In this document: positions 56,593-64,000 of the stretch, piece by piece
Layout of the letters: every line of letters begins with the position of its first letter
How positions within the stretch are numbered: the stretch's first letter is position 1
From: Chloroflexota bacterium
GTDB lineage: Bacteria; Chloroflexota; Anaerolineae; Caldilineales; Caldilineaceae
Length of the DNA stretch: 64,000 bases
Assembly (NCBI GenBank): GCA_016861025.1
Contig: BOKO01000016.1
Span: 62,001 to 126,000, forward strand
Direction of reading: 5' to 3'
Notes under the pieces: generated by a model
Databases searched by the model: none
The model's input: the letters and a program-made list of their open reading frames with translations, nothing else
What the model was told of the DNA's origin: nothing
Program-made: the position numbers and the translations under genes

Positions 56593-57471
56593 CTACGCCT
56601 CTTCGGGCACGCGCGCCGCTTCAAAGGCAGTAATCACATCTTCCTGGGTGAGGAATTGATACGCCGCCTCAAAAGCGTCCATGTGGCGGTCGACTGTATC
56701 ATCATTGTCCCTGGAGGCAATCAGGACAAGGGCGCTGAGCGCCGCAACCAACGCCACGATGCTCGGCAACGGGCCGATCGCATCAGTCGGCGCGTAGACG
56801 ATCAGGTCAGACATGCGGTTCACCGGGCTTGCCAGTGAACCGATCACGCCGAGCGTCCTGGCGCCGCGAGCGCGGGCGAACTCCAACGCACGGGCCACGT
56901 CGCGGCCATACGCAGTCGCGCTGACGCCGATGACGAGGACTTTACTGTCCACGTACATCAAGGTTCCAGCCTTCTTGACGGCATCGTTGGAGAGAAATTC
57001 CGCCTGAATCCCGCGGTGGCGAAACTGTTGGGCAATCATTTCCGCTGCGGTTTCGGCGTAACCTTCGCCCACCAAAACAATCCGCTCGACGCCTTCGAAG
57101 ATGCGGGCAACAGCTTCGAGATGCTCTGGCGGATTCTGGACAAGCATCTGCTGCAGGTTATGGTGCTCCTGCTCGATCCGATCTTTGAAGACGCCAGCCG
57201 GATCCTCTGGCGAGAGCGGCTTTGGTCGATACGCCGCGTAGATCTCTGCTTTGACCTGCTCTCGCACATCCTGAAGCAGGTCTGGATAACCATTATAACC
57301 GAGTCGCTGTGAGAACCGCACGACGGTGGTGGTGTCAACGCCGACAGCGTAGGCAAGCTGTGCGGCGGTCATAAATGCAACGTCGTAGTAGTTGCTCATG
57401 ATATAATCCGCGACTCTTCGATAACTACGGCTTAAGTGGTCGTAGTACTCACGGATCTTTTCCCTATACAT
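56593..57471 (-). CDS. MurR/RpiR-family transcriptional regulator
   Basis: The 292-residue regulator has an N-terminal RpiR-type helix-turn-helix (RVADYIMSNYYDVAFMTAAQ, LAYAVGVDTTTVVRFSQRLG) and a C-terminal SIS domain (about 125-260, RIVLVGEGYAETAAEMIAQQ, VIGVSATAYGRDVARALEFA). SIS domains bind sugar phosphates, so it probably controls a carbohydrate gene set. None is directly downstream on its strand. The ATG follows an AGGGGGG site. Confidence 0.9.
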   Translation of the reverse strand: MYREKIREYYDHLSRSYRRVADYIMSNYYDVAFMTAAQLAYAVGVDTTTVVRFSQRLGYNGYPDLLQDVREQVKAEIYAAYRPKPLSPEDPAGVFKDRIEQEHHNLQQMLVQNPPEHLEAVARIFEGVERIVLVGEGYAETAAEMIAQQFRHRGIQAEFLSNDAVKKAGTLMYVDSKVLVIGVSATAYGRDVARALEFARARGARTLGVIGSLASPVNRMSDLIVYAPTDAIGPLPSIVALVAALSALVLIASRDNDDTVDRHMDAFEAAYQFLTQEDVITAFEAARVPEEA

Positions 57472-57589
57472 CTGGCCCCCCTAGAATGTATGAGTGATGT
57501 TGCAGTTGTGAATCTATGTGACCATGGGCAATTTCCTCGTCAAATTGCAGGCGTTCGCTAACCAAAACCGGTGAAACTTCTATCCGCAA

Positions 57590-57618
57590 AGTATAGACCG
57601 TACAATCGAATTTGTCAA
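57590..57618 (-). promoter_or_regulatory. Sigma70-type promoter of the RpiR regulator gene
   Basis: On the minus strand TTGACA (57618-57613) is followed after exactly 17 bp by TATACT (57595-57590). The transcript start near 57583 leaves a leader of about 112 bases, unusually long for a regulator gene. Confidence 0.75.
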
Positions 57619-57806
57619 TCACCCAATCAAAATAACCTTGCAAATGAAACAGGGATTGACGACAAACGTTGCATTTTGGAGGCAAAGTTCGCGACAAATA
57701 AATCACGAAATTGCACGGCGAGTTGCAAAACTGTTGCTGACAACTGTGCTCCAAACAGAAAGTGCACCCAGATATTGCCCTGCAATTGGTTGTCGCTGTG
57801 CGTTCA

Positions 57807-57815
57807 TGCTATGAT
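57807..57815 (+). promoter_or_regulatory. Extended -10 promoter of the deacetylase gene (leaderless)
   Basis: TGCTATGAT ends 6 bases before the ATG at 57822. The transcript would begin at the start codon; no ribosome-binding site is present. Confidence 0.55.
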
Positions 57816-57821
57816 GCGCGT

Positions 57822-58937
57822 ATGTGGAAACAGTTTTGGTGGTGTATGGCCGCCTGGCGCCATCTCTTATATTGCATCTCCCTGGTGCAATTGAGGCTGT
57901 GGCGCGCTGGCGCATTGCCCGGCATCGTGATGGTAATGATGTTGGCGGCGGGTTGTGCTGGAAATGAAATTGTTGCGGCTGCACCGAACGTTGCGACAAG
58001 TGCGTTTACAAGCGTCGAAGATGCAACAATTGCGGCGACGCCGTCCCCTATCGTTTCCGATACGCCGCCTCGCGAGATTGCCGTACAACCTGATGTCGTC
58101 GTGACAACAGCGGTTGCTGTGCTTACGGCGCCGCCAACAGAGACGCCCGCTGAGGCGCCAACTGTCTCCATTGCTGCGCTGTTGCCGACGCCAACGCCGA
58201 CAGCAACGCCAGCGCCGGTCATCGAGCCAACGCCAGACGGTGTGGCGCGTCAGATACGCGTTCCGATCTTGATGTATCATTATCTGAGTGCACCGCCTCC
58301 TGGGGCTGACATCTATCGCCAGGATTTGTCGGTGCCGCCGGAACGATTTGCCGCCCATCTTGACCGCTTGCTGGCGGAAGGATATACGACAGTCAATTTG
58401 TATCAGGTGCTCGATGCTTTGCAGCGCGGCGCTCCCTTGCCCGACAAGCCGGTTGTGCTCACCTTTGACGACGGTTATCGTGACAATTACGAGAATGCGT
58501 TTCCGCTGCTCAAAGAGCGTTCAATGCAAGCGACCATTTTCGTTGTGACCGATTTCATTGATGAGGAGCGACCTGCTTATCTGACATGGGACATGGCGCG
58601 GGAGATGTTGGAAGCCGGTGTTTCGATCGAGTCGCACGGTCGCAATCATGTCAGCCTGGCGAAGAAGGATGATGACTATCTGGTCTGGCAGGCGCTGGGG
58701 AGTCTGGAGACGATCGAATATGAGCTGGGGGTGCGACCACGATTTGTGTCCTATCCGGCAGGAGAATATGACCGACGCACTATCGACATATTCCAAAGCG
58801 CCCATTATTGGGGTGGGTTGACGACTCGACAGGGCGCCACCCTGGATAATCAACGTCTGTTCGAGTTGCCGCGTATCCGCGTGCGCAACACTACGACGCC
58901 GGATGAGTTGATTCGCCTTTTGACGCTTGACTGGTGA
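57822..58937 (+). CDS. Polysaccharide deacetylase family protein, membrane-anchored
   Basis: The 371-residue protein has an N-terminal hydrophobic segment ending in LAAGC (Cys45), a lipoprotein-like or transmembrane anchor. A Thr/Pro-rich linker follows (LPTPTPTATPAPVIEPTP). The NodB catalytic domain is at about 145-371. Its metal and catalytic motifs are present: TFDDGYRDNYENAF (motif 1), ESHGRNHVSL (motif 2) and RFVSYPAGEYD (motif 3). It would deacetylate peptidoglycan or another cell-wall polysaccharide outside the membrane. The start is supported by a leaderless promoter. An internal start nearer the anchor (such as the ATG of MVMMLAAGC) cannot be excluded. Confidence 0.88.
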   Translation: MWKQFWWCMAAWRHLLYCISLVQLRLWRAGALPGIVMVMMLAAGCAGNEIVAAAPNVATSAFTSVEDATIAATPSPIVSDTPPREIAVQPDVVVTTAVAVLTAPPTETPAEAPTVSIAALLPTPTPTATPAPVIEPTPDGVARQIRVPILMYHYLSAPPPGADIYRQDLSVPPERFAAHLDRLLAEGYTTVNLYQVLDALQRGAPLPDKPVVLTFDDGYRDNYENAFPLLKERSMQATIFVVTDFIDEERPAYLTWDMAREMLEAGVSIESHGRNHVSLAKKDDDYLVWQALGSLETIEYELGVRPRFVSYPAGEYDRRTIDIFQSAHYWGGLTTRQGATLDNQRLFELPRIRVRNTTTPDELIRLLTLDW

Positions 58938-58985
58938 CGCACAGACGCCGAATGGCTGCAAGAACAGTTGGATGTCCGGCGTGTA

Positions 58986-59852
58986 TCACATAAAGAAACG
59001 CTCGTAGAACAGCATGGATTGGTAAATAAAAGGCAGTGTAAACAGCAGGCTGTCGAGGCGGTCGAGCATTCCGCCATGTCCGCGGAAGAAAGTGCCGCTA
59101 TCTTTGACGCCGAACTGCCGCTTCAACATGCTGATGGAGAGGTCGCCAAAAAAGGCAAGCACGCCGGAGATCAATCCGATGAACGCGCCGAAAAAGGGGC
59201 CGGCGCGCACCGGTAGCAACGTCGCCAGGATTGCGCCGGCAATTGCAGCAAAGATCCAGCCGCCGATGGTGCCCTCCCAGCTCTTTTTAGGGCTAAGTCT
59301 GGGAACAATTTTGTGTTTGCCCAAAGTCACGCCAACAAAGAACGCCGCTGAATCGTTTGCCCAGGTGACCAGAAAGCCAAAGAGCACATACGCGAATCCA
59401 TCATCCAAAAAGCGCAGCGAGACAATCTGACCAAGCATCACGCCGAGGTAGATGGCGACAACGCTGGTCGAGAGCCAGGCGCCGACAGGGTTTTCGTGGA
59501 CGAAGAGACAATATGTCAACGTAATCAGGAAGCCGGCGACCAGGACAGTGTCGGTTGGAAATGAGACCAGCTCGAGCAACTGTGTGGTCGGCTCGGTCAG
59601 CCAACCTGTGACCTGGATTGAGGAGCGCTGCACCTGTTCAGGGTCCCAGCCAGCGAGGAAGAGGAGCACCGCCCACGGCACGCCGATCAGCCGCGAGGGA
59701 TGATAGTCGCTGTTGCGGAACATATGATACATTTCCAGTGAGCTGATGATCGTCACGCCGACGCCGAGCAGCAATCCCCACATCCCACCGAGATAGATTG
59801 GGACAACTACAATCGGAATAGCGATCAGTGCAGCGACGATGCGTGTTCGCAC
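58986..59852 (-). CDS. cdsA: Phosphatidate cytidylyltransferase
   Basis: CdsA makes CDP-diacylglycerol from CTP and phosphatidic acid for phospholipid synthesis. The 288-residue membrane protein has about eight helices. The family C-terminal signature is present as SPKKSWEGTIGGWIFAAIAG and LSISMLKRQFGVKDSGTFFR, and HGGMLDRLDSL is the expected end. It is the last gene of the rpsB-to-cdsA block, 53 bp after uppS. Confidence 0.95.
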   Translation of the reverse strand: MRTRIVAALIAIPIVVVPIYLGGMWGLLLGVGVTIISSLEMYHMFRNSDYHPSRLIGVPWAVLLFLAGWDPEQVQRSSIQVTGWLTEPTTQLLELVSFPTDTVLVAGFLITLTYCLFVHENPVGAWLSTSVVAIYLGVMLGQIVSLRFLDDGFAYVLFGFLVTWANDSAAFFVGVTLGKHKIVPRLSPKKSWEGTIGGWIFAAIAGAILATLLPVRAGPFFGAFIGLISGVLAFFGDLSISMLKRQFGVKDSGTFFRGHGGMLDRLDSLLFTLPFIYQSMLFYERFFM

Positions 59853-59905
59853 AGGGAGTTCTCGCTTGAGGAAAGTCGCCCGGCGCTGACAGGCGACTGC
59901 GGCGG

Positions 59906-60655
59906 TTACTTTTTCAGCACACGTCCAAAACGGCGCTCACGATGGCTGTACTCGATCAGCGCCCGGTCAAGCTCGTTCTCATCAAAATCGGGCCAATAGG
60001 TCGGCGTTGTGTAATATTCGGCGTAGGCGGCCTGCCAGATCAGAAAGTTGCTCAACCGCCATTCACCGCCGGTGCGAATAATCAGGTCAGGGTCGGGCAG
60101 CCCACCGATATACATGTAGCTGCTCAACGTTTCCTCACTCAATTGATCGGGCGGGATGCCATCCTGAATGATGTGACGGATGGCATCTACGATTTCGGCG
60201 CGCCCGCCATAGTTGAAGGCGACATTGAGGATGATGCGATCGTTGTTCTTTGTGACTTCGAGCGCATGCAGAATCTGCTTTTGCAGGTGCTTGTTGATGC
60301 CTTCCATGCGCCCGCTGTGCAGAATGCGCACGCCGTTGCGATTTAACTCGTTTAACTGGCGTTGGATGGTCAGGCCGAGCAGACGCATCAGCCCACTGAC
60401 CTCGTCGGGCGGTCGCTGCCAGTTTTCAGTCGAGAAGGCGTAGATTGTGAGCACCTTCACCCCGCGGCGCACACAGTGTTCGAGGATGCGACGGATGTTA
60501 TCGACGCCAGCCTGGTGACCGGCAAGGCGTGGCAACCCGCGCGCCTGCGCCCACCGCCCGTTGCCATCCATGATGATGCCGATGTGATGGGGCACAGCAG
60601 TGATTTCTGGCGGAAGCTCTACAGTGCTTTGGGCAGAATCAGCCTGAGTCGTCAC
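59906..60655 (-). CDS. uppS: Isoprenyl (undecaprenyl) diphosphate synthase
   Basis: This 249-residue cis-prenyltransferase makes the lipid carrier for cell-wall synthesis. Motifs seen are IIMDGNGRWAQARGLPRLAG (Asp of the first motif binds Mg2+), ILNVAFNYGGRAEIVDA and the C-terminal PDPDLIIRTGGEWRLSNFLI. It lies 18 bp downstream of frr and before cdsA, the common arrangement. Confidence 0.95.
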   Translation of the reverse strand: MTTQADSAQSTVELPPEITAVPHHIGIIMDGNGRWAQARGLPRLAGHQAGVDNIRRILEHCVRRGVKVLTIYAFSTENWQRPPDEVSGLMRLLGLTIQRQLNELNRNGVRILHSGRMEGINKHLQKQILHALEVTKNNDRIILNVAFNYGGRAEIVDAIRHIIQDGIPPDQLSEETLSSYMYIGGLPDPDLIIRTGGEWRLSNFLIWQAAYAEYYTTPTYWPDFDENELDRALIEYSHRERRFGRVLKK

Positions 60656-60673
60656 AGACGAGAATCTCCTGCG

Positions 60674-61231
60674 TCAGACGGTCATGATTTCGGCGTCTTT
60701 TTCCTTGACGATCTCGTCTACACGCTTGATGTATTGGTCGGTGAGTTCCTGGATTTTTTCCTCGCCGCGCTTCTTGTCGTCTTCGGAGATCATGCTCTCT
60801 TTTTCCAACTCAGCCAAATCTTTATTGGCGTCACGGCGGATATTGCGAATGGCGACGCGTGCTTCTTCACCGCGCTTGTTGACAACTTTGGTCAGTTCGC
60901 GACGACGCTCTTCGTTGAGCGCCGGGATAATCAGCCGGATCGCCTGTCCATCGTTCGAGGGCGTCAATCCAAGATCGGATTTTGCTATCGCTTTCTCAAT
61001 GGCTTGAATGTCGCCGCGCGTGTAAGGGCGAATCAAAATTTGCTGCGCCTCAGGAATTGAGATGGTGGCAAGCTGCTGCAGCGGCGTCGGTGTGCCATAG
61101 TAATCGACATTGAGATGCTCCACCAGCGCCGGACTTGCACGACCGGTGCGAATTGTCATCAGGTCATGGCGCAGCGCCTCAATCGCTTTGTTCATGCGGT
61201 CTCTGGCATCCGCAATGACATCGTTGATCAT
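60674..61231 (-). CDS. frr: Ribosome recycling factor
   Basis: RRF splits post-termination ribosomes together with EF-G. The 185-residue protein has the usual two domains, with RTGRASPALVEHLNVDYYG near the N-terminus and the C-terminal helix bundle (RRELTKVVNKRGEEARVAIR). The ATG at 61231 is used because AAGGAG lies seven bases upstream; the ATG two codons earlier is too close to it. Confidence 0.95.
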   Translation of the reverse strand: MINDVIADARDRMNKAIEALRHDLMTIRTGRASPALVEHLNVDYYGTPTPLQQLATISIPEAQQILIRPYTRGDIQAIEKAIAKSDLGLTPSNDGQAIRLIIPALNEERRRELTKVVNKRGEEARVAIRNIRRDANKDLAELEKESMISEDDKKRGEEKIQELTDQYIKRVDEIVKEKDAEIMTV

Positions 61232-61307
61232 ATACATACTCCTTTTTGGAGGATTGATGATAGGTCAACTGCTTGCTTATATAGCAAGAAAGGAAAAGAT
61301 TGCAAGT

Positions 61308-61316
61308 ATTGTAACA
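61308..61316 (-). promoter_or_regulatory. Extended -10 promoter of frr
   Basis: On the minus strand TGTTACAAT (61316-61308) would start transcription near 61301, with a leader of about 70 bases. That leader contains a CTTGC/GCAAG hairpin. Confidence 0.45.
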
Positions 61317-61361
61317 AATTCTGTCAGATGTGAAAATAGTGATGACAGAGAGTAAGCCCGG

Positions 61362-62081
61362 CTACCCTGTAATTGTGGTTCCGACCGGTTCCCCGAGCAC
61401 CACTCGCTCCAGCGCATTCTCCTGCCAGAGATTGATCACGCAGATCGGCAAGTCGTTGTCCATGCACATCGCCATCGCCGTGCTGTCCATGACGCCGACG
61501 CGCATGTTGAGTGCATCGATGTAAGTCAGGTGCTCGAAGCGTCTGGCATTGGGATTCTTTTTGGGGTCGCTGTCGTAGACCGCATCGACCTTTGTCGCCT
61601 TGATCAACACCTCGGCGTCGATCTCCATGGCGCGCAGGGAGGCTGCCGTGTCGGTGGTGAAGTAGGGGTTGCCTGTGCCGGCGCCAAAGATGATGACGCG
61701 CCCCTTCTCCAGATGACGGACAGCGCGACGTTGGATGTAGGGTTCGGCTACGGCGCGCACTTCGATGCCTGTCATGACGCGCGTGGGGATGCCCATCCGC
61801 TCCAGAGCATCTTGCAGGGCGAGCGAATTCATCACCGTCGCCAACATGCCCATGTGGTCGGCGGTCACGCGCTCCATGCCGTGGTCGAGCCCATCCTGCT
61901 TGCCGCGCCAGAGATTGCCGCCGCCGATGACGATAGCAACCTGCACCCCCATGTTGACGACATTGCAGACCGTGCGCGCCACAAACTCGGCCTGGCGTGG
62001 GTTGATTCCGAACCCGCCTTCGCCCGCCAACGCTTCGCCGCCAAGCTTGAGCAAAATGCGTCGATATTTGATTTCCGCCAT
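61362..62081 (-). CDS. pyrH: UMP kinase
   Basis: PyrH phosphorylates UMP in pyrimidine synthesis. The 239-residue protein belongs to the amino-acid kinase fold and shows RRILLKLGGEALAG, the VAIVIGGGNLWRG loop, ADHMGMLATVMNSLAL and GTGNPYFTTDTAASLRAMEI. AAGGAG precedes the ATG. It lies between tsf (after a terminator) and frr. Confidence 0.95.
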   Translation of the reverse strand: MAEIKYRRILLKLGGEALAGEGGFGINPRQAEFVARTVCNVVNMGVQVAIVIGGGNLWRGKQDGLDHGMERVTADHMGMLATVMNSLALQDALERMGIPTRVMTGIEVRAVAEPYIQRRAVRHLEKGRVIIFGAGTGNPYFTTDTAASLRAMEIDAEVLIKATKVDAVYDSDPKKNPNARRFEHLTYIDALNMRVGVMDSTAMAMCMDNDLPICVINLWQENALERVVLGEPVGTTITG

Positions 62082-62208
62082 AGTTGCTCCTTCGCTAGTT
62101 GTTAGTTCTGATGTTCAGGTTGCCACTGCTATCTATCGCAATTTTCCAGAAAGCTCCAACATTTCCTGGGAAATGAGCAACCCTTATCTGTTGAGGTGAT
62201 CGCCACGT

Positions 62209-62242
62209 AAAGAAATGCCCAGTCTCTTGGCGAGGCTGGGCA
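62209..62242 (-). terminator. Rho-independent terminator after tsf
   Basis: On the minus strand TGCCCAGCC and GACTGGGCA (62242-62216) form a stem around a short loop, followed by TTTCTTT. It starts 8 bp after the tsf stop codon and separates rpsB-tsf from pyrH. Confidence 0.7.
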
Positions 62243-62249
62243 TGGCCGG

Positions 62250-62849
62250 TTACTCTGCGCCGATCTCGAATCGGCTAAACCGTCTCACTTTTATATTCTC
62301 GCCAAGCGAGGCGATGCGGTTCGTGAGCAGGTCTTTGATATTGATGTCCGGATCCTTGATGAACGGTTGCTCCAGGAGGCAGACCTCACTGAACCACTTT
62401 TCGAGCTTGCCGTCGACAATGCGTTCGATGACCTGGGCAGGCTTGCCGCTGTTCGCCATCTGTTCGGTGTAGACTTCACGCTCTTTGGCAATCACATCGG
62501 CGGGTACATCCTCTCGCGCCACCCACAGCGGGCGGGCCGCGGTGACATGCATCGCCAGATCGCGTGCCAGCTGCTGGAATTCGTCGGTGCGCGCCACAAA
62601 GTCGGTCTCGCAGTTGACTTCAACAATCGATGCGACCTTGCTGCCCGGATGAACGTAGGAGCCGATCAGCCCCTCGTTGGCGTCGCGGTTGGCTTTCTTG
62701 GCAGCGGTTGCCAGCCCCTTCTTGCGCAAGATTTCAACAGCCGCATCGAAGTCGCCGTTGGTTTCGGTCAATGCTTTTTTGCAGTCGAGCACACCGGCGT
62801 TGGTGGCCTCGCGCAGCAGTTTCACCATTTCGGCAGTAATTTCAGCCAT
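62250..62849 (-). CDS. tsf: Elongation factor Ts
   Basis: EF-Ts recharges EF-Tu with GTP. The 199-residue protein has the N-terminal UBA-like domain (LLREATNAGVLDCKKALTET) and the core region VEVNCETDFVARTDEFQQLA with the TDFV motif that contacts EF-Tu. It is shorter than the E. coli protein (283), lacking part of the C-terminal half, as in several thermophile and Chloroflexota relatives. It follows rpsB by 12 bp. Confidence 0.95.
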   Translation of the reverse strand: MAEITAEMVKLLREATNAGVLDCKKALTETNGDFDAAVEILRKKGLATAAKKANRDANEGLIGSYVHPGSKVASIVEVNCETDFVARTDEFQQLARDLAMHVTAARPLWVAREDVPADVIAKEREVYTEQMANSGKPAQVIERIVDGKLEKWFSEVCLLEQPFIKDPDINIKDLLTNRIASLGENIKVRRFSRFEIGAE

Positions 62850-62861
62850 GGTTGCTTCCCC

Positions 62862-63743
62862 TTATTCGTCTTCTTCAGATTCATCGTCAAATTCTTCGGC
62901 GGCGTCTTCATCGCCCTCGTCCACCTCATCGCCATCAAACAATTCAAAGTCCTCCTCATCGAGGCTTTGGAGTTTGGCAAGGACGCTGGGGCCGAGATAC
63001 TGCTCCATCTCCGCCAGCTCTTCACGGCTGACCTGGCCGGTTTCCGCCATTTCGACCTCGCGCACGCGCATCCCTTCTTCGGCGGCGTCAGCGATTGCAC
63101 CAACCAGCAGCTTGATCGCGCGGATCGCGTCATCGTTGGTGGGAATCACATGGGTGATCAGGTCGGGGTTGGAATTGGTGTCAACCATGCCGATCACTGG
63201 GATGCGCATCTTGTTCGCCTCATTGACGGCAAGCTCCTCCACATTGGTGTCGACGACGAAGAGCATGTCGGGCAGGCTGCGCATGGTCTTGAGACCGCCG
63301 ATGCGACGATTGAGCTTTTCCACCTCGCGCTGAAGGCTCAGCCGTTCTTTCTTGGGCAGGTTGCGAAATTCGCCGGCGTCCATACGCCGTTCGAGCTGCA
63401 AAAGATATGTGATTCTCTGGCGAATGGTGACCCAGTTGGTCAGCGTGCCGCCCAACCAGCGCTGGTTGACATAGGGCATCCCACAGCGCAACGCCTCCTG
63501 CTCGATAGTGGCCTGCGCCTGGCGCTTGGTGCCCACAAAGAGCACTGTTCCGCCTTTGGCGACGGTGTTGCGCACAGTGTCGGTTGCTTTGTCGAGCGCT
63601 TGAACGGTCTGCTGAAGGTCAATGATGTGAATCCCGCTGCGCTCCGTGAAAATGTAGGGGCGCATCTTGGGATTCCAGCGGCGCGTCCGGTGTCCGAAAT
63701 GGACGCCCGCCTCCAAGAGCTGCTTCATTGTAACGTTTGCCAT
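62862..63743 (-). CDS. rpsB: 30S ribosomal protein S2
   Basis: RpsB is a ribosomal small-subunit protein. The 293-residue product shows the family signatures LLEAGVHFGHRTRRWNPKM near the start, LFVGTKRQAQATIEQEALRC and TNSNPDLITHVIPTNDDAIR. It is longer than usual (about 230-260) because of a strongly acidic C-terminal tail (from about residue 265). AGGGAGATTGT precedes the ATG. It is the first gene of the rpsB-tsf unit. Confidence 0.95.
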   Translation of the reverse strand: MANVTMKQLLEAGVHFGHRTRRWNPKMRPYIFTERSGIHIIDLQQTVQALDKATDTVRNTVAKGGTVLFVGTKRQAQATIEQEALRCGMPYVNQRWLGGTLTNWVTIRQRITYLLQLERRMDAGEFRNLPKKERLSLQREVEKLNRRIGGLKTMRSLPDMLFVVDTNVEELAVNEANKMRIPVIGMVDTNSNPDLITHVIPTNDDAIRAIKLLVGAIADAAEEGMRVREVEMAETGQVSREELAEMEQYLGPSVLAKLQSLDEEDFELFDGDEVDEGDEDAAEEFDDESEEDE

Positions 63744-63874
63744 ACAATCTCCCTTTGGGTTAGACTTCCGCCCTCTTCATTCCGGCGAGTTGACCATCTG
63801 TACGTTGACAGGCGGCACCCCTCTCGCCGGTCGGAAGGCGTGTTCAATTTTGCCTGGCGCTGAAGACGCGCCAA
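63744..63874 (-). ncRNA. Candidate structured leader RNA of rpsB
   Basis: The transcript from the promoter at 63881-63910 would have about 130 untranslated bases. It can form a long-range stem CCGGCGAG/CTCGCCGG (63830-63823 with 63789-63782) enclosing a small CTGT/ACAG hairpin, and a separate GGCGC/GCGCC hairpin near its 5' end. Ribosomal protein genes, including rpsB in gamma-proteobacteria, often have such autoregulatory leaders. No homology to a known S2 leader could be checked. Confidence 0.45.
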
Positions 63875-63880
63875 GCAAGG

Positions 63881-63910
63881 AGTATATCACAGATAACGAG
63901 TGCAGTTCAA
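63881..63910 (-). promoter_or_regulatory. Promoter of rpsB
   Basis: On the minus strand TTGAAC (63910-63905) is followed after 18 bp by TATACT (63886-63881), preceded by TGA, so it is also an extended -10. The predicted start is near 63874. Upstream of it (63911-64000) nothing else is recognised. Confidence 0.65.
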
Positions 63911-64000
63911 ACAGAACGCTGTGAGAATCGCAACAATTCTTTGCCGCGCGCAGATTAAGGGGAGTCATCCAACTTGTTGCGTTCGTTAAAATCGACAAAC

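Larger units (their letters stand above)
57472..57821. other. 350-bp intergenic region before the RpiR and deacetylase genes
   Basis: It contains the RpiR promoter (57590-57618, minus strand) and the deacetylase promoter (57807-57815, plus strand). No gene or repeat element is visible in between. Confidence 0.6.

Overview
The window looks like a chromosomal segment of a filamentous Chloroflexota bacterium, probably Anaerolineae/Caldilineae. That placement is inferred, not proven. It rests on high GC, a standard rpsB-tsf-pyrH-frr-uppS-cdsA block, many secreted proteins with Thr/Pro-rich linkers, secreted proteins ending in an LPLV-like tail, a sugar ABC importer of the peptide/nickel (PepT) type, and abundant short heptamer repeats. 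About 50 protein genes are visible. I see no tRNA, rRNA, CRISPR array, prophage or intact insertion sequence.

Layout. 1-5.7 kb: carbohydrate-degradation cluster with three DUF4038/DUF5060 glycoside hydrolases (the first cut by the window edge, the second frameshifted) and an L-fucose/L-arabinose isomerase-family enzyme. 5.8-13.4 kb: housekeeping genes rsgA and pcrA, an AI-2E-type permease, a J-domain/SH3 membrane protein and a fused CoA-transferase. 13.5-26.7 kb: second sugar locus, mostly on the minus strand. A LacI repressor is followed by a solute-binding lipoprotein, two permeases, two ATPases and a GH3 enzyme, with a second GH3 enzyme of xylosidase type beyond. A toxin-antitoxin pair and a small PD-(D/E)XK-like protein sit between the two GH3 genes. 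26.9-34.6 kb: moxR-DUF58, a GNAT, a Gfo/Idh/MocA oxidoreductase, tsaB-rimI, an aquaporin and two secreted proteins. 34.8-42.6 kb: aminotransferase, histidine phosphatase, a decayed gene relic, methionine salvage mtnA-mtnK and hypF. 42.9-49.8 kb: a beta-helix secreted protein, a large PA14 secreted protein and a TPR-HTH regulator. 49.9-52.9 kb: TetR-ABC exporter operon. 53-58.9 kb: beta-propeller membrane protein coupled to a GT-C-like membrane protein, an RpiR regulator and a polysaccharide deacetylase. 59-63.7 kb: the translation/lipid block on the minus strand.

How the genes work together. The LacI gene is first in its operon, and three identical 12-bp boxes lie across its predicted transcription start, so the oligosaccharide uptake operon is probably autorepressed and sugar-inducible. 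The imported sugars would be cleaved by the GH3 enzymes. The DUF4038 cluster would release another pentose or deoxy sugar for the isomerase.

The most unusual signal is a set of inverted-repeat elements built from 7-bp units, in at least three sequence classes. They sit directly at gene 3' ends, supply stop codons (hypF, dppB-like), and occur twice inside hypF, where they encode in-frame low-complexity inserts. Other repeat families include a MITE-like element with TTAACAAA...TTGTTAA ends (two copies), a perfect 32-bp palindrome, and a CCGGAGGCG inverted repeat. Several genes (tsaB, moxR, dnaJ-like, deacetylase) appear to be transcribed leaderless from extended -10 promoters, and rpsB has a long foldable leader.
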